From Hyparrhenia diplandra (taxonomy: Eukaryota > Streptophyta > Magnoliopsida > Poales > Poaceae), in assembly GCA_015847255.1 (NCBI GenBank), contig JADLZK010012321.1:1-64000 (forward strand): a stretch of DNA of 64,000 bases, in the 5' to 3' direction. The notes beneath the pieces are model-generated. The model had not been told where the DNA came from and made no database searches. It saw only the letters and a list, made by a program, of their open reading frames with translations. This document shows, one piece after another, positions 46,052-56,737 of the stretch. Positions within the stretch are counted from its first letter, which is position 1. The number at the start of each line of letters is the position of its first letter. The position numbers and the translations under genes were made by a program.

Positions 46052-47831
46052 TGAAATCTCATGTTTGGTTTTGAAAATTGATGACACACTTGTGGACTAA
46101 TCCTTTGCTCTAAGTGATGACTATGAGATAGGATTAGATGGATGACAAGGAGCATGATGATCATGAACATGGGCGATGATGATGGACATGGTGGATCATC
46201 AAGCTTCGGTGATCGGCTTGAGAGGAACCCGGGGAGATCAAGGCAAAGGTATCTTGATAGGGTTTTTCTTTTCGGTGATCAAGACACGATAGAGCGTGTG
46301 ATCACATTATAGGATAGATAGCCGACTATCAAGAGGGGATGCCGCGACAATCCTTTGGTGAAGTGCTTCTAGGTCCAATTGACTTGCATATGCATTTAGG
46401 ATTGAGGGCACTAACTTCGTTCTTGTCTAACCGATCGCGACATGCTAACACTAGTGCTCATGGGACACATTCAAAGTGTTGGCAACTCAAGACAAGAAAG
46501 CAAAACTTGGAAAGATGAAAGACGGCGATCTTGGCGATGAAGTGGAATGTTTTGTGCTGCTTGTGGGAGGGCCGGGCATTTGGCGCTGGCGCGCAGCGCG
46601 GTGCAAACATATTCAAATCGGGGCGCTGGCCGCGTCCGGCTTCTGCGCTGATGCGGCCCAAATCAATCCGCGCGTCCGCGCCGTGAAGAAATCGTCGTCG
46701 AAGTTTTCAACAGCGCCGACGCTGGCGCTGGCGCATCCCAGCGGCGCCGTCTGCTTGATCCGATGAGCATGTCGGGGAGGCCCCGCCGGACGCGGCGCTG
46801 GCGGCGTCGGCGTTGGCGTGGCGGGCGTGCAATCAAGACCGCTGGCGCGTCGGCGCGAAAGCTGGCGCGTCGGCGCGACGGCGAAGAAGGGGACTTTTGG
46901 CCAACGGCTCTATTTCGACTTGGGGTCTATATATAGTGGCTTGGCCGGTCATTTGAGGTCTCTCTTGCACATTTCAATAGCCTAACTCATTTGTGAGCTT
47001 GTGAGACTCCTCTCCACTCATCCCCTCACTCTAACTTCGAATCTTGAGTGAGATTGAGAGTGATAGAAGTGCATTGCTTGATTATTCTTGCATCTAGAGG
47101 CACTTCATGCTTGGAGAAGCTGCGGGATCTTGTTTCTCTTGGGAATTTGCTTGGTTCCCTAGCGGCTTGGAGCAAGAGGCGGCGTTGAGCTCAAGTGGAG
47201 CTTGTTTGAGGCCACACCGGTGGTGAATGTGAGGGGTCGTTCCTTACCCCGCGGGAGATTCGTAAAAGGAGCACTAGTGGATTGCTCGTGGCTTGTTGGA
47301 CCCTCTCTTGTGATCGTTTGCTTGAGCTCACATAGGGGATTTGGCACCGGCCATTAAGCTTAGCATACGTCAAGTGAGTGTGTCACCACAACGGGGACTT
47401 AACGTGCCGGCAAGCACGTGAACCTCGGTGAAAAATCATCGTGTCACTTGTTCTTGCTCGTTGGAGATTTCTTGGTGATCACGGTGATTGGCTACGACCT
47501 CGACACTACACCGGTGGTATTGTATTCTAGCACCTCTTTGCATTACTTAGTAGCATATCTTGTCAGGGTGCTTAGTTGGTAGCTTGTGTAGCTTGCTTAG
47601 TCTTGTTTAGCTCCTAGTGGTTTTCTAGTTAGAATTGTTGCTTACCTAGGAGTAAATTAGCGACATAGCCTTTGTGTGGATTAGAGACAATAGAATTGAA
47701 TTGTGGCTTGCTTAGCTAGTTGAAGCATTGCTTATTTGCTACGCCATCTTATTGTCTAACCCGGTGCTTAGAGTTGTTGCAAGAATTTTTAATAGGCTAT
47801 TCACCCCCCCTCTAGCCATTAGGACCTTTCA
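46052..47831 (+). repeat. 3' LTR of the SIRE-type element (full length)
   Basis: 1.78 kb from TGAAATCTCATG to AGGACCTTTCA. It contains a TCTATATATAGTGG promoter box (about 46926) in the middle. Solo copies of the same LTR occur reversed at 14509-19251 and 15959-18958, with a truncated one at 54566-55252. Confidence 0.9.
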
Positions 47832-47836
47832 CCTTC

Positions 47837-48365
47837 CCGGCGGCGCTTTGTCGCGCGTCCGCACGTACCTTTCCGTGGCGCGACCCCCATTCCCGAGGCG
47901 GCGCTTCGTTGGCGGATCCGGTGGCCGGGCGGGGACTCTTTGGCGGCGGATCCGGTGGCCGCGAGCTCGGGCCAGGGATCCGGCCGCCACGAGCTCGTCT
48001 TGCGCGGGACGCCCATCGGAGGAAGGAGAAGGGTCTTTTACGGAATTTTATTTCACTCTCGGGGTAGGTTACGTAAAATTACCCGAGACAAGAAATTTTA
48101 GATTCAGCCACTGGTAGATTTCAATAAATTTTAGGGGTCCCGATGTAAAGTGTCAACAATAACGTTGTTTTACTGATTACCCGTTCTTGGTCCCAATCCT
48201 ACAACCAAACATGAGGCGGAGTCGCTCCGACCCCCAAAATCGGGATTGAAACCAAACAAGGGCGAGCCGCTCCGTCCCCAAAACCGAGGGACGGGCGGCT
48301 CCATCCCGGTCCCCGAGAACCAAACACACGGTCCGGTGTTTGGTCCGATCCCTACCAGAAGCCAC
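47837..48365. other. GC-rich spacer, no gene
   Basis: Repeats GGATCCGGTGGCC-like words three times (about 47914, 47949 and 47980) and holds several ACCAAAC words near 48205-48330. It may be the right half of a transposon whose left half is 37471-37808. No coding gene seen. Confidence 0.35.
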
Positions 48366-49380
48366 GGGAGCGCCTTCCGCCCCTCTGCATCCACGTCCAA
48401 GCATTGTCTTTGTTAAAACCACTTCGATGTACTCCCATTTCCTCCTCCATCTCTTTCCTCGTCCTTAGTGTTTCTTCTCGGCCTCGAGGCGCTCCCTTTT
48501 TTTCGTCCACCCCTCGCCCGCTAGATCAATTGCCACATAGCGTGTCAACCAAATTCAAAACCCAAACAAAGCATCCACCACTTCACCCTCCTTGGCGGCG
48601 TTTACGCTCATTCATCCACTGACGTCCGGCGGAGGAGTGGAGTGCGAGGTTAAATCTTTGCGCTACGCACATACCGACCCTTCAAGAAATAATGCATTTT
48701 TTACCGAATATCCGTCTATTAAATTCATTTTCTCTCGGCGTCATGAAGGTACTCATCAAACGTTAAAGGCAAAGCAAAGTTGAGATGAGGAGGACAAGAA
48801 AGAAGAAGCCTCAGACGATCGACGAACGTCCACGGCCACTCGCAATGAGGTAGGCGTTCGTTCTATATCCTTTTGCTTCTTTAATATTTTTTTTGCGTGA
48901 CGAGAGAAGAAAGCCGGCCCCTGTTAACCTAAGTTTGTACAGTATTAATTTACACTTGTTGCAAACAAATATAGATATAAGCCATTTTAGTTTGGTATGT
49001 ATGTAGGATCCTTATGTAATACTTGTAAAGAACAATACATTCAACGGTTCCTGCCTTTTTACGGTTGATAGATATATGATGATTCAGGTGATAGATATAT
49101 GATGATACCATGCTATTCCATGAGCCGTTTAACAATTAAGAGAAAAAAATAGATCGACACCATATACTAGCTATTATGTTGTTTCTTTGACATAAATAAT
49201 TATAGCACATCCTAATAATGCTAATAGTAACATGAAATATAAATACAGCTTTTAAGATCAATTATTAGCTAGTATAATCTATTTGTACCTTATTATCTTT
49301 TGTCTAACCATTTTTATTTTTTTATACCGCAGGAGCTTTATTTGGATTGGATGGTATAGGAAAATAGTATGAGGAGCAAC
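48366..49380 (+). repeat. Module Z, copy C (right part)
   Basis: Aligns with 23430-24340 and 58590-59600: CCTCTGCATCCACGTCC, CGCCCGCTAGATCAATTGCC, CATCCACCACTTCACC, TCAAGAAATAATGCA, AAAGTTGAGATGAGGAGG, then intron-like DNA with CACCATATACTAGCTAT and TTGTCTAACCATTTTTAT. The basic first exon begins at 48784 and the exon-2 acceptor TTTTATACCGCAG ends at about 49331. The reading RSFIWIGWYRK stops soon after, unlike copy B. Confidence 0.75.
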
Positions 49381-49800
49381 TGGCGATGCACCTGGGGCAC
49401 TTTTGAATGGTAGGTTGACTTATGAACTCCAGAATGATATATATGGAATGTCAGGAGCTATATTCCAGTCTTATGAAATTGTCTATATATGATTCATGTC
49501 TTATGAAATTGTCTATATATGATTCATGTCTTATGAAATTGTCCGTGATGCCATTTACGCGTTGCCATTTTTGGGTTGGCAGAAGATAGATGTCTTATGA
49601 AAATTGTCCAAACATTTAAGCATCGTCATTTGTACAATGTGTAATGCAAATAGATGGTGTGGGTCTCGTGGTCGTGATGCCATTTACGTGTTGCCATTTT
49701 TTGGGTTGGCGTAAGATAGATGTCTTATGAAAATTGTCCAAACATTTAAGCATCGTCATTTGTACAATGTGTCTGAAATAGATGGTGTGGGTCTCAGGGT
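49381..49800 (+). repeat. Direct repeats upstream of the unidentified gene fragment
   Basis: A unit of about 115 bp (GCCATTT...GGGTTGGC..AAGATAGATGTCTTATGAAAATTGTCCAAACATTTAAGCATCGTCATTTG) occurs at 49552-49670 and 49680-49790 and again at 50797-50905. The upstream part (49385-49470) recurs at 50690-50765 (TTTTGAATGGT.AGGTTGACTTATGAACT). So 49381-49800 and 50690-50905 bracket the gene fragment as direct repeats. Confidence 0.75.
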
Positions 49801-50540
49801 CCAGGTGGAACATTATCTCAACGAGGTTACGTATGGCGCATAATGTGGTTCATGACAATGAAACCTTTGGCTCTAAGGTAAGAAACCTGAAGAAGAAATA
49901 CTTCAAAATCCTTCGCGTTACCCGGTGATCATTTGCCGAAAGCGAGAACAAGGTGTGTTTTCTTATTACCTGTGGACAACTCCTGTTTTTCATGCCCTGT
50001 AGCAATGTGTTAGCCTATTCTCTACTTCCTGTTTTGCAGCCTCTTCAGATTGAAATTCCTCCATATATTAGTTTTATGGAGAAGATGTTCGCCGGACATG
50101 AAATGAGAGGGGTTGAAGAAGACATCGAGGGTGGCAAAAACGAGGATGGCTACACCACTGGCACTAGGACTCCACGAAGCGGTAGCAACAAGAGGAGCTT
50201 CCACAGTTTTAGCACTCGCAGCTCTGGTACTACTACCAGCAAGAAGTCGAAAAGCCTTTTTCGTGAGGTGACCGAGCGACTATCCCGCTTCAACACCATT
50301 ATGGAGAACAAGGCTTCAACGACAGAAGAGAAGGATAAAGAGGCAGCAATGGAGGTTGCCAAGCAAGCCAGGGTAATCCAAGTGCTTCTTAGGGTCCAGC
50401 AGCTGATACATGAAACCAAGAATCTAAACCTTTTGGTCGGCGGCCTGAAGGTTGTTCTTACAGAAGGTGTCATGCTGGTCTTTGAACTGGCGGGAGAGGA
50501 AGGACAACTTGCCATCCTCAAGGACTTGTCACCCAAGTAA
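49800..50540 (+). pseudogene. Unidentified spliced gene fragment (two exons)
   Basis: The last exon starts after acceptor CTGTTTTGCAG at about 50039 and stays open to TAA at 50540 (167 codons). It has an acidic stretch (MRGVEEDIEGG), a Ser/Thr/Lys-rich linker (TPRSGSNKRSFHSFSTRSSG) and a helical C-terminal part with MENKASTTEEKDKEAAMEVA and RVQQLIHETKNLNLLVGGL. A preceding exon probably includes NVVHDNETFGSKVRNLKKKY and ends at GAGAACAAG/GTGTGT (about 49953), but it contains a stop at about 49928. The linker and helix layout recalls the tails of plant SANT/Myb-like or transposon-derived proteins, but I cannot assign a family. Confidence 0.45.
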
Positions 50541-50689
50541 TTTGTGTTGTATAATTGTGATGTAATTGTGTTGTGCAACTCTATGGCCTTTTGAATGTCA
50601 GGTTGCATTTGAACTCTTGGAACCCAATATATAACTTTAGTAGTTAGTACTTTAGTAGTAGTTGGTGGCATCCGGAACAATTAGTGATG

Positions 50690-51240
50690 CCACCCGTGAG
50701 ACTTTTGAATGGTTAGGTTGACTTATGAACTTGAAAATGGTATATATGGAATGCCCTATATTCCTGTCTATGATTCTGTCTTATGAAATTTTACGTGTGA
50801 TGCCTTTTTGTGTTGCCATTTCGGGTTGGCGAGAAAGATGTCTTATGAAATTGTCCAAACATTTAAGCATCGTCATTTGTACAATGTGTCCGAAATAGAT
50901 GGTGTTGTATCCACTGCTGCACCTTATCAATGTGTTGTGGACAATGGTAGAGATGGGAGACACAAGTATCGACATTTTTTTGCATTTTTTTTTTTTTGTC
51001 ATGACCACATTGTTGTGATGTATGGTCATTCAAAAGTTTCAAATGATTTTGAGGATGTGGTAATGAACAACTCTCACAAGGTTGAACATTCATCACTAAG
51101 TGATCTGGACATGCATGTGTTGTGCATAGGCACTTTAGTTTGGTTTATAATGGTGTGAAAAAATTCAAATGATTACGAGGAAGTTGGTGATGCCCATCAT
51201 CATATAGTCATCTTTTTTAAACTTATTAACACACTTGTTC
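50690..51240 (+). repeat. Downstream direct repeat and anonymous DNA
   Basis: 50690-50905 repeats the sequence flanking the gene fragment upstream. 50830-51158 remains open for over 100 codons (IVQTFKHRHLYNVSEIDGV...), but the homologous upstream units do not keep this frame, so it is not called as a gene. A poly-T run of 11 lies at about 50986. Confidence 0.5.
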
Positions 51241-51944
51241 CAACTATGCTTGTAGTTATTACAATTTGAAACTTGTCAACGGAGGTCTACCATGATCTTA
51301 CCACAATTTTCTAAACTTACAATATTACCACATGCTCAAAATCATTTGAAACTTTTTTGGGTGGGGGGGGGTTGTCAATGGAGGTCTACCATGATGTTGT
51401 GTGTATTTTTCGATTTTTTTTTTAGAACAAGTTTATCTCTAAGATAAATAAATATTTATGAAAGTACCTCTAATGTTAAAATAAGTCATAACAAAATCCA
51501 ACTACTAAAAGACCCAAAGCTAGACTCTACCACTTGCGGACGACGTCGTCACCCCGCTTAAGCTCGCCAACTTTGTTGGCACTCTCTCACACCGCGTAAC
51601 CCGGCGGTTTGAGAGCATGCGATCGGCGATGATCGATTTCAACTGCACACTACGACCGATGGAAAGCCCCTTGCACGATAACCGCTTTCTGCTTTCGACT
51701 CGCTCCACGGAACACAAGGCCACGCTTCCTTTCCGATCGTGGAACCCGGAACCACCGCCCACAGACAACGGTGACCGGACAACTGGACGGACTCTCATAC
51801 TATGTTGCAACTAGTGTTTATTTGTCTCTTACTTGAGTTAGAATTTGGTTGGGAGAAGTCGATCGCCGTGGAGAAAAAACAGAAAAGAAGCTGAAAAATG
51901 GTGACCGGTTATTTGGACCGGGGACGCCGGGGATTCTGAACGGC
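51241..51944 (-). other. Possible retroposed fragment with poly-A on the minus strand
   Basis: A phrase GAGGTCTACCATGAT occurs at 51282 and 51381. From about 51830 down to 51414 the minus strand reads as a short open region ending ..RGDDVVRKW-stop in one frame, then about 100 bp of AT-rich DNA and a run of ten A residues (poly-T at 51414-51423 on plus). This looks like a retroposed 3' end, perhaps LINE-derived, but no family motif is certain. Confidence 0.35.
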
Positions 51945-52628
51945 GCGCGTCAGTCAAGCTGAGAAGTCATCCTGGACTTCTCTGGTGTTGATCTGTGGGT
52001 CCGGTCGATTCCTGCCGGTGCGTCCCGTCAATTGAAATGAAGTGCGGATTCGTCTAACTCTGACATGTGGGGCCGCCCTACCTTCTCCTCCTCATTTCAA
52101 TCCGACGCCCAACTCTGACATGCTAATAGTAACATGAAATATAATGTACAATTTAAGATCAATTAGTAGCTAGTATTATATATTTGTACCTTATTATCTC
52201 CCTTGATCTGCGTGAATACACAGCCATGACCACTAGATTTTTGTATGGTTGCATTATGCAATCGCATGCAATTGAGCAATACGAGCAATACTTACTCTCC
52301 TTCACACTAGGAGTCTTGCATGGCTGCATGTTGCCAATTTGTGACCGCGAGAATAATTGTTCAACTTGTTTGCTTCCCTCCACGCACACAAAGCTCATAA
52401 ACTCATTACCAGTAGCCGATGCTAAATTGCAAATCTACACATAGGTGGCTGTTGAAGTAATGATTTGTCCATTCTTCTTTGATCTATTTTTTCTTCGGCT
52501 AATTTAATTAGGTTGTTCATTGTTGTCATTAGTTTAGTTTTCACATAGAACTTGAACAAACAAAGACGTCTCCATAAACTTTCTATACTATTTTGGTTAG
52601 TAGTTATTACTGTAGCAGTGTGGTTTTA

Positions 52629-52846
52629 GGGGCTATTTGGTTGGGAATCTAACTCGCCGCATGCGCTGTGGCGCGTTTAGTTGGCTAAGGTTTTCGGCGG
52701 CAGAATCGGCCGCCTAAGGTTTGGCGAGTTTTAACGAAGAAACGATGAGTGGCGGCCACAGCTAAAAAAGGAACCAAACACCCGCAAAGCATGCATGGCC
52801 GCCGAAGGTTTGGCGAGGCGACCATCGGCCACGAACCAAACACCCC
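52629..52846. mobile_element. Tourist-like MITE, private to block B
   Basis: 218 bp with ends GGGGCTATTTGGTT and AACCAAACACCCC and a perfect TTA duplication (52626-52628, 52847-52849), the classic PIF/Harbinger target. The corresponding place in copy A (about 672-685) has no insertion. The interior repeats GCCGCC and GGTTTGGCGAG words. Confidence 0.9.
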
Positions 52847-52870
52847 TTAAATTGCCCTCCCCTACGCACG

Positions 52871-53050
52871 CAGGATGGCTCCGCCACTGGCCGTGTAGCT
52901 CTTGGTGCCGTCGGGCCTGACGCTCGTCCAGTAACTGGAAGTGTCCTGCCTGTCGGAGAGGAGGATCATCCTAGCGACGACGTTCTTCTCCCGGCAGCCA
53001 GCGAGCACCATGGAGCGCAAGCCTATGCACTGGCCGATGTCGGTGCCGAC
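52871..53050 (-). pseudogene. vWA-domain protein gene fragment (copy B)
   Basis: Minus-strand reading without stops: GTDIGQCIGLRS, MVLAGCREKNVVAR, MILLSDRQDTSSYW, VRPDGTKSYTASGG. The block resembles the middle of the vWA domain of plant vWA/RING-type proteins, where LLSDGQDT follows a variable KN-V motif. Here Gly of SDGQD is Arg. Beyond both ends the sequence does not continue the domain. It is a relic about 60 residues long, placed identically in both X modules. Function in the host family includes ubiquitin-ligase activity, but this piece cannot have it. Confidence 0.55.
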
Positions 53051-53470
53051 ACGACACTATGAATCTGTCCGGGACGCGCCCCTCGTGACGGCCGGGTCAG
53101 CGTGCTCAGGACCAGCCCGCTGTTGGCTGCTGGGGGCCTGCACTGGCCCGGTCGGACGCTCCAGCAGCTCGTGCTCGTCGTCTCGGTACTCACAAGGATC
53201 TGGAAGATTAGAAACCGCTCTTTTTTTCCTTTATTAATCCAGAAGAAGCAATTTGTCTTTGGGCTGGATTGATCATCGTATACGCCACGGAATACTACAC
53301 TACCCATGAATACAGCCCTGTGCATTCTGACGCCTGACACTGTAGAACCGCGCTGCGACCAATGATAGAATCGGGCTGGCTCTGGGATACAAGTCGATGA
53401 TAATCCCCATGCTTGCCGGCGCCGTCGTCATCTACGTCAGCTTCACCATCGCAGCGATGTACTTTATATC

Positions 53471-54438
53471 GAGAAGGAATTGGCTGCATCAATTAGTACC
53501 GATAATATTATTACAGCCTATGATCTTGCTGGTAGCCGTAGAGATAAATTTAAAATGATAGATATCTAATTTTTTTCTTAGATGAGACTTAAGAAACATG
53601 CTACTATTATTTATGTGACTAAAAACAAGTTTATATGGCTATTGGTCATACTTTTGTTTTGTCCATTGCCCCCCTGTGCTCAATTCCTGGCTCCGCCCCT
53701 GTCAGCAACAATCCGGGCGGCATCGCGGAGATGGCGGGGATGAGCCACGAGGATCCGCGGAGAGGACCGGCGTGCTCGGCGTGGCGGGAACAACACCACG
53801 GCCGCCATCGGGAAGGGCTTCACCATCCGTTTCGCCCGCGCCCGGTGTCGCTCTCGCTATTTGGCGGGTTCATGAGCAGGGCGGACTGGAGCCGGGATGC
53901 ACAAAGACTTTTTATTAGGATTCACACATAACAAGGATTCACAAGCCGCTTTGATTCAGAATTAACAAGGAGTAGCTTCTTACGTGAAAAGACCATTGTA
54001 CTCTTCAAAATTAATTACACATTAGTTTTCGCCCCAATTGAATTTTGCTTCCTGTCCGTCAACTTAGGTCCTCTCATATGGTTCCTCCTACTTTTTAACC
54101 ATTGAGTCTAACAAAATGGAGGGCTCATATTAATCCTAAACGTAGTAAAAAAAAATCTCTAAAAAATAATAACTAATTACATAGTGCATATCAGCATCGC
54201 CATCAAACATTTTAATCATAGAAAATGGTCGGCATAGAATATGTAGCGATTGGGTTCCACATATAGCTGAATAAGTATAAGTTTTATTTTCTCCAGAGAA
54301 ATTGGCAAAATATACTAGGATACTCCATATTTGGAACTTATACTTCTTTGGAACAACGCCATTGCATTTTTTTTACACTCTTATGAAGATAAGCCTTTAC
54401 AAACCGTGTATTCTGACAACTGTCATTATAATACTATA
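53471..54438. repeat. Module Y, copy B
   Basis: Homologue of 12124-13111. No gene recognised. Confidence 0.8.
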
Positions 54439-54565
54439 GGCATGTTTAGTTGGTAAAAAGCATACCCAAAAAGTGTTACACTATCCATCACATCATATCT
54501 CTTGACACATGGATGAAGCATTAAACATAGGTAAACAAAAAAACTAATTACAGTTTGTTTGAAAA
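54439..54565. mobile_element. Tourist-like MITE, left half only
   Basis: Homologue of the left half of 13112-13353, starting GGCATGTTTAGTTGG after ATA. It breaks off at about 54560 and joins the middle of a copia LTR. Confidence 0.8.
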
Positions 54566-55252
54566 GTGACAAGGCCAACGGCCCCATAGTGACACCAAAG
54601 GACATGCGTCCGGTCCACGGGTTCGGTGGTGACCGGACTCTTCGATCCATGCGTCGGTCGAAGCCTCGGCGGGGTCCCAAAAACATGCTCTTTGTATGCC
54701 GACCGGACCGTCCGGTCAGAAGGCCAGCGTCCGGTCAAGCGTCCGGTCGCTCCTTCCTGCGAGTTTCAGCATTTTGTCGTCGCCTTTGCTTAAACCTTGC
54801 TTCGCCTCTTGCCATATGTTGCCAACACGTCGAAGATGATCTCAATATCATGTATGTTAGCATGTCGCGATCGATTAGGCAAGAACGAAGTTAGTGCTCT
54901 CTAGTCTGTATGCAATATGCAAGTCAAATGACCTAGAAGCACTTCACCAAAGGATTAGTCGCGGCATCCCCTCTTAATAGTCGGCCATCTAGCCTATAAT
55001 GTGATCACACTCTCTATAGTGTCTTGATCACCGAAAGAAAACCCTATCAAGTTATACCTTTGCCTTGATCTCCGGGTTCCTTCTAAACCGACAACCGAGC
55101 TTGACGATCCATCATGTCCATCATCATCGTCCATGTTCATGATCATCATGTTCCTCGTCATTCGTGCAATCCTATCTCTTAAGTCACACTTAGAGCAATA
55201 GGATTAGCATTACAAAGTGTCATCAATTTCCAAAACCAAACATGAGATTTCA
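54566..55252 (-). mobile_element. SIRE-type copia solo LTR, truncated (block B)
   Basis: Corresponds to 15533-15958 plus 18959-19251 of block A's LTR no. 1, without the nested insertions. It ends CATGAGATTTCA followed by GTCGA (55253-55257), the same target site as in block A. Its other end and the GTCGA partner are deleted together with the gag-only element's 3' part. Confidence 0.85.
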
Positions 55253-56083
55253 GTCGACGACGACGTTGTCGATGCGGAGGAAGATGTTGCCGTCATTGTC
55301 GAAGAGGAGGATTGTGGCGTCCTCGATCCTGACGTCTGGGCGTGCCTGTAGGAGAAGCACGCTCGCTAGGAACGCTTGATCTTCACGTGGACGGTTGGGG
55401 AGGTGGAAGCCCACTGCTACGCCATGCAGTGGGGCGCCCTCCTCGAGCAGGAAGTCGTGCAGGAGGTCCGAATCTGCGGGGAGGTAGTAGTGGTGGAAGT
55501 ACCTAACAATGCCGTAGTGGAGGCTCCACTCTAGCGCGGTCGACTGCAACTCGATGGCGTTGGCGATGATCTCGAGCTCCTTGTTGGTCGTGGTGCCCAA
55601 GTGTAGCTCGGCGATGAGGTCGTTGTATGTCGGCTCGTCGATGGCGTCCCATGGCGGCGGCAAGACAATTTGTCGGCACCCGGTCGCCCGGGGCCGCGTC
55701 GATGTCGATGTCGGCGGCGTCGTGGAAGTGACCGCACGGTGGGCACGCGGGGTCCGTGAGGCCTGCCGGGCCGGGCCGCTCGTCGTCATAGCGGCGGGCG
55801 AGGTCAATGGCCTCCTCCATCGAGCGAGGCTCGAACCACTCGAGCGTCGTTCGAAGTGTGTCGTGTAGGCCTCCCACGAAGAGGGTGACACGATGGCGCT
55901 GTCCCTCAAGATCCATGCGAATCGCATAGCTCTCGAAGGCGGAGATGTAGTCGTCCGGCTTGCCCTTACGGGAAGGAGGCGCGTACTCCCCTGTAGTGTC
56001 GGTGATGATGGGGGGTCCGAAGTCGCGTCGCTCTCGAGGAGTGCCTTGAGCACCGCGGTGAACTCTTACATCTCGGAAGCCAT
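55253..56083 (-). pseudogene. Gag plus unknown-domain protein, copy B
   Basis: The ATG is at 56083 (MASEM, then a stop), 17 nt beyond the primer site. Gag-like blocks: EFTAVLKALLESDATSDPP, then after a frameshift DDYISAFESYAIRMDLEGQR, VTLFVGGLHDTLRTTLEWF and EPRSMEEAIDLARRYDDE. This is the capsid C-lobe pattern of gypsy Gag. A CPPCGH stretch is not a full zinc knuckle. From about 55680 another frame gives ELHLGTTTNKELEIIANAIE, EWSLHYGIVRYFHHYYLPAD, LHGVAVGFHLPNRPRED, ASVLLLQARPDVRIEDATIL and DNDGNIFL, the best-preserved copy of the unknown domain. It ends at the copia LTR. Confidence 0.65.
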
Positions 56084-56100
56084 CGGTGGTGGGAATCGTC

Positions 56101-56118
56101 CTGGTCTCCGGATACCGG
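56101..56118 (-). other. Primer-binding site (initiator tRNA-Met type)
   Basis: On the minus strand CCGGTATCCGGAGACCAG closely follows the 5' LTR end and resembles TGGTATCAGAGCCAGG, the usual initiator-tRNA-Met site of plant LTR elements. Confidence 0.7.
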
Positions 56119-56123
56119 TATCC

Positions 56124-56737
56124 TGAGCCCGGTTCGATTTGGGCGGTTGTGACACGTCCAACGGTCGGCGAGGCGGAGAAGGTGGCGTAGGGTGCGGTGT
56201 GTCCGGCGGCCCGGTGCCTCGGCGGCGGCGCACGGGCGGCGGCGGTGAGTGGTGGCGTGGTGACAGCGGGGGCGGCCTTCGGTGGCGGCGGCGGCGGCGT
56301 GGCGGCGGCGGCGGCGGCCGGCGGCGGCGGCGGCGGTTGCGGTCGGCGGTGGAGTAGAGCGAGATAGATCTGAACTATTTTATTGCTTCCTTATCCCCAA
56401 AGTGATTACATACCTTTGCTTATATAGCCCGGCTAGTGGGACTTGTAACCTAAGCAATGTTCTATAAGGTTTCCTTATATGATTGGAATACCTTTTACAA
56501 GCAATATTTATTTATTTTCTAATAAGGGCCTTCCTTATAGATTGGAATATTCCCTTTTACACACCAAAAGACTAAGATAATCCTAACTTCAAGACGGCGA
56601 GTCGGAAGCGGGGAAGGGAAGGCAGTGACGACGGCGCGGGCGCAACCCCCGCCCCAACCCTCCCCCTTGGGTGGGCGGTCGTGGGCGGTTCAGGCCCACT
56701 TAGCCCGTCCAGGGCTGGCCCAATTCCGTTCATGACA
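56124..56737 (-). repeat. 5' LTR of gag-only element copy B
   Basis: 614 bp. Minus-strand start TGTCATGAACGG. A (GGC)n-rich tract at 56255-56355 is the counterpart of the CCG-rich tract in 36460-36545. TATATAAGC box at about 56430 on the minus strand. Confidence 0.8.

Larger units (their letters stand above)
37814..47831 (+). mobile_element. Ty1/copia retrotransposon, SIRE/Maximus lineage, degenerate
   Basis: 10.0 kb flanked by a perfect 5-bp duplication CCTTC (37809-37813, 47832-47836). Domain order gag, protease, integrase, RT, RNase H is that of copia. The long LTR starting TGAAATCTCATG, the ACCAAAAAGGGGAGAT purine tract before the 3' LTR, the Lys/Glu-rich Gag tail and about 1 kb of non-coding DNA after RNase H match the SIRE lineage. 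It cannot move: the 5' LTR lacks about 1.2 kb together with the primer site, and pol carries frameshifts, stops and an internal tandem duplication. Confidence 0.9.
51945..53470. repeat. Module X, copy B
   Basis: Direct-orientation homologue of 1-1340. It carries an extra Tourist-like MITE (52629-52846) and continues straight into module Y at 53471 without the 10.8-kb insertion of copy A. Confidence 0.85.
55253..56737 (-). mobile_element. Gag-only LTR retrotransposon, copy B (5' half)
   Basis: Complete 5' LTR (56124-56737), primer site and first half of the gene. The 3' half and 3' LTR were removed by the deletion that joins the MITE to the copia LTR. The outer end adjoins TCAAT, as in copy A. 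Confidence 0.8.

Noticed and set aside
50808..51158. 116-codon open frame after the unknown gene fragment
   Set aside because: It consists of the repeated 115-bp unit plus T-rich DNA. The other repeat units do not keep the frame.
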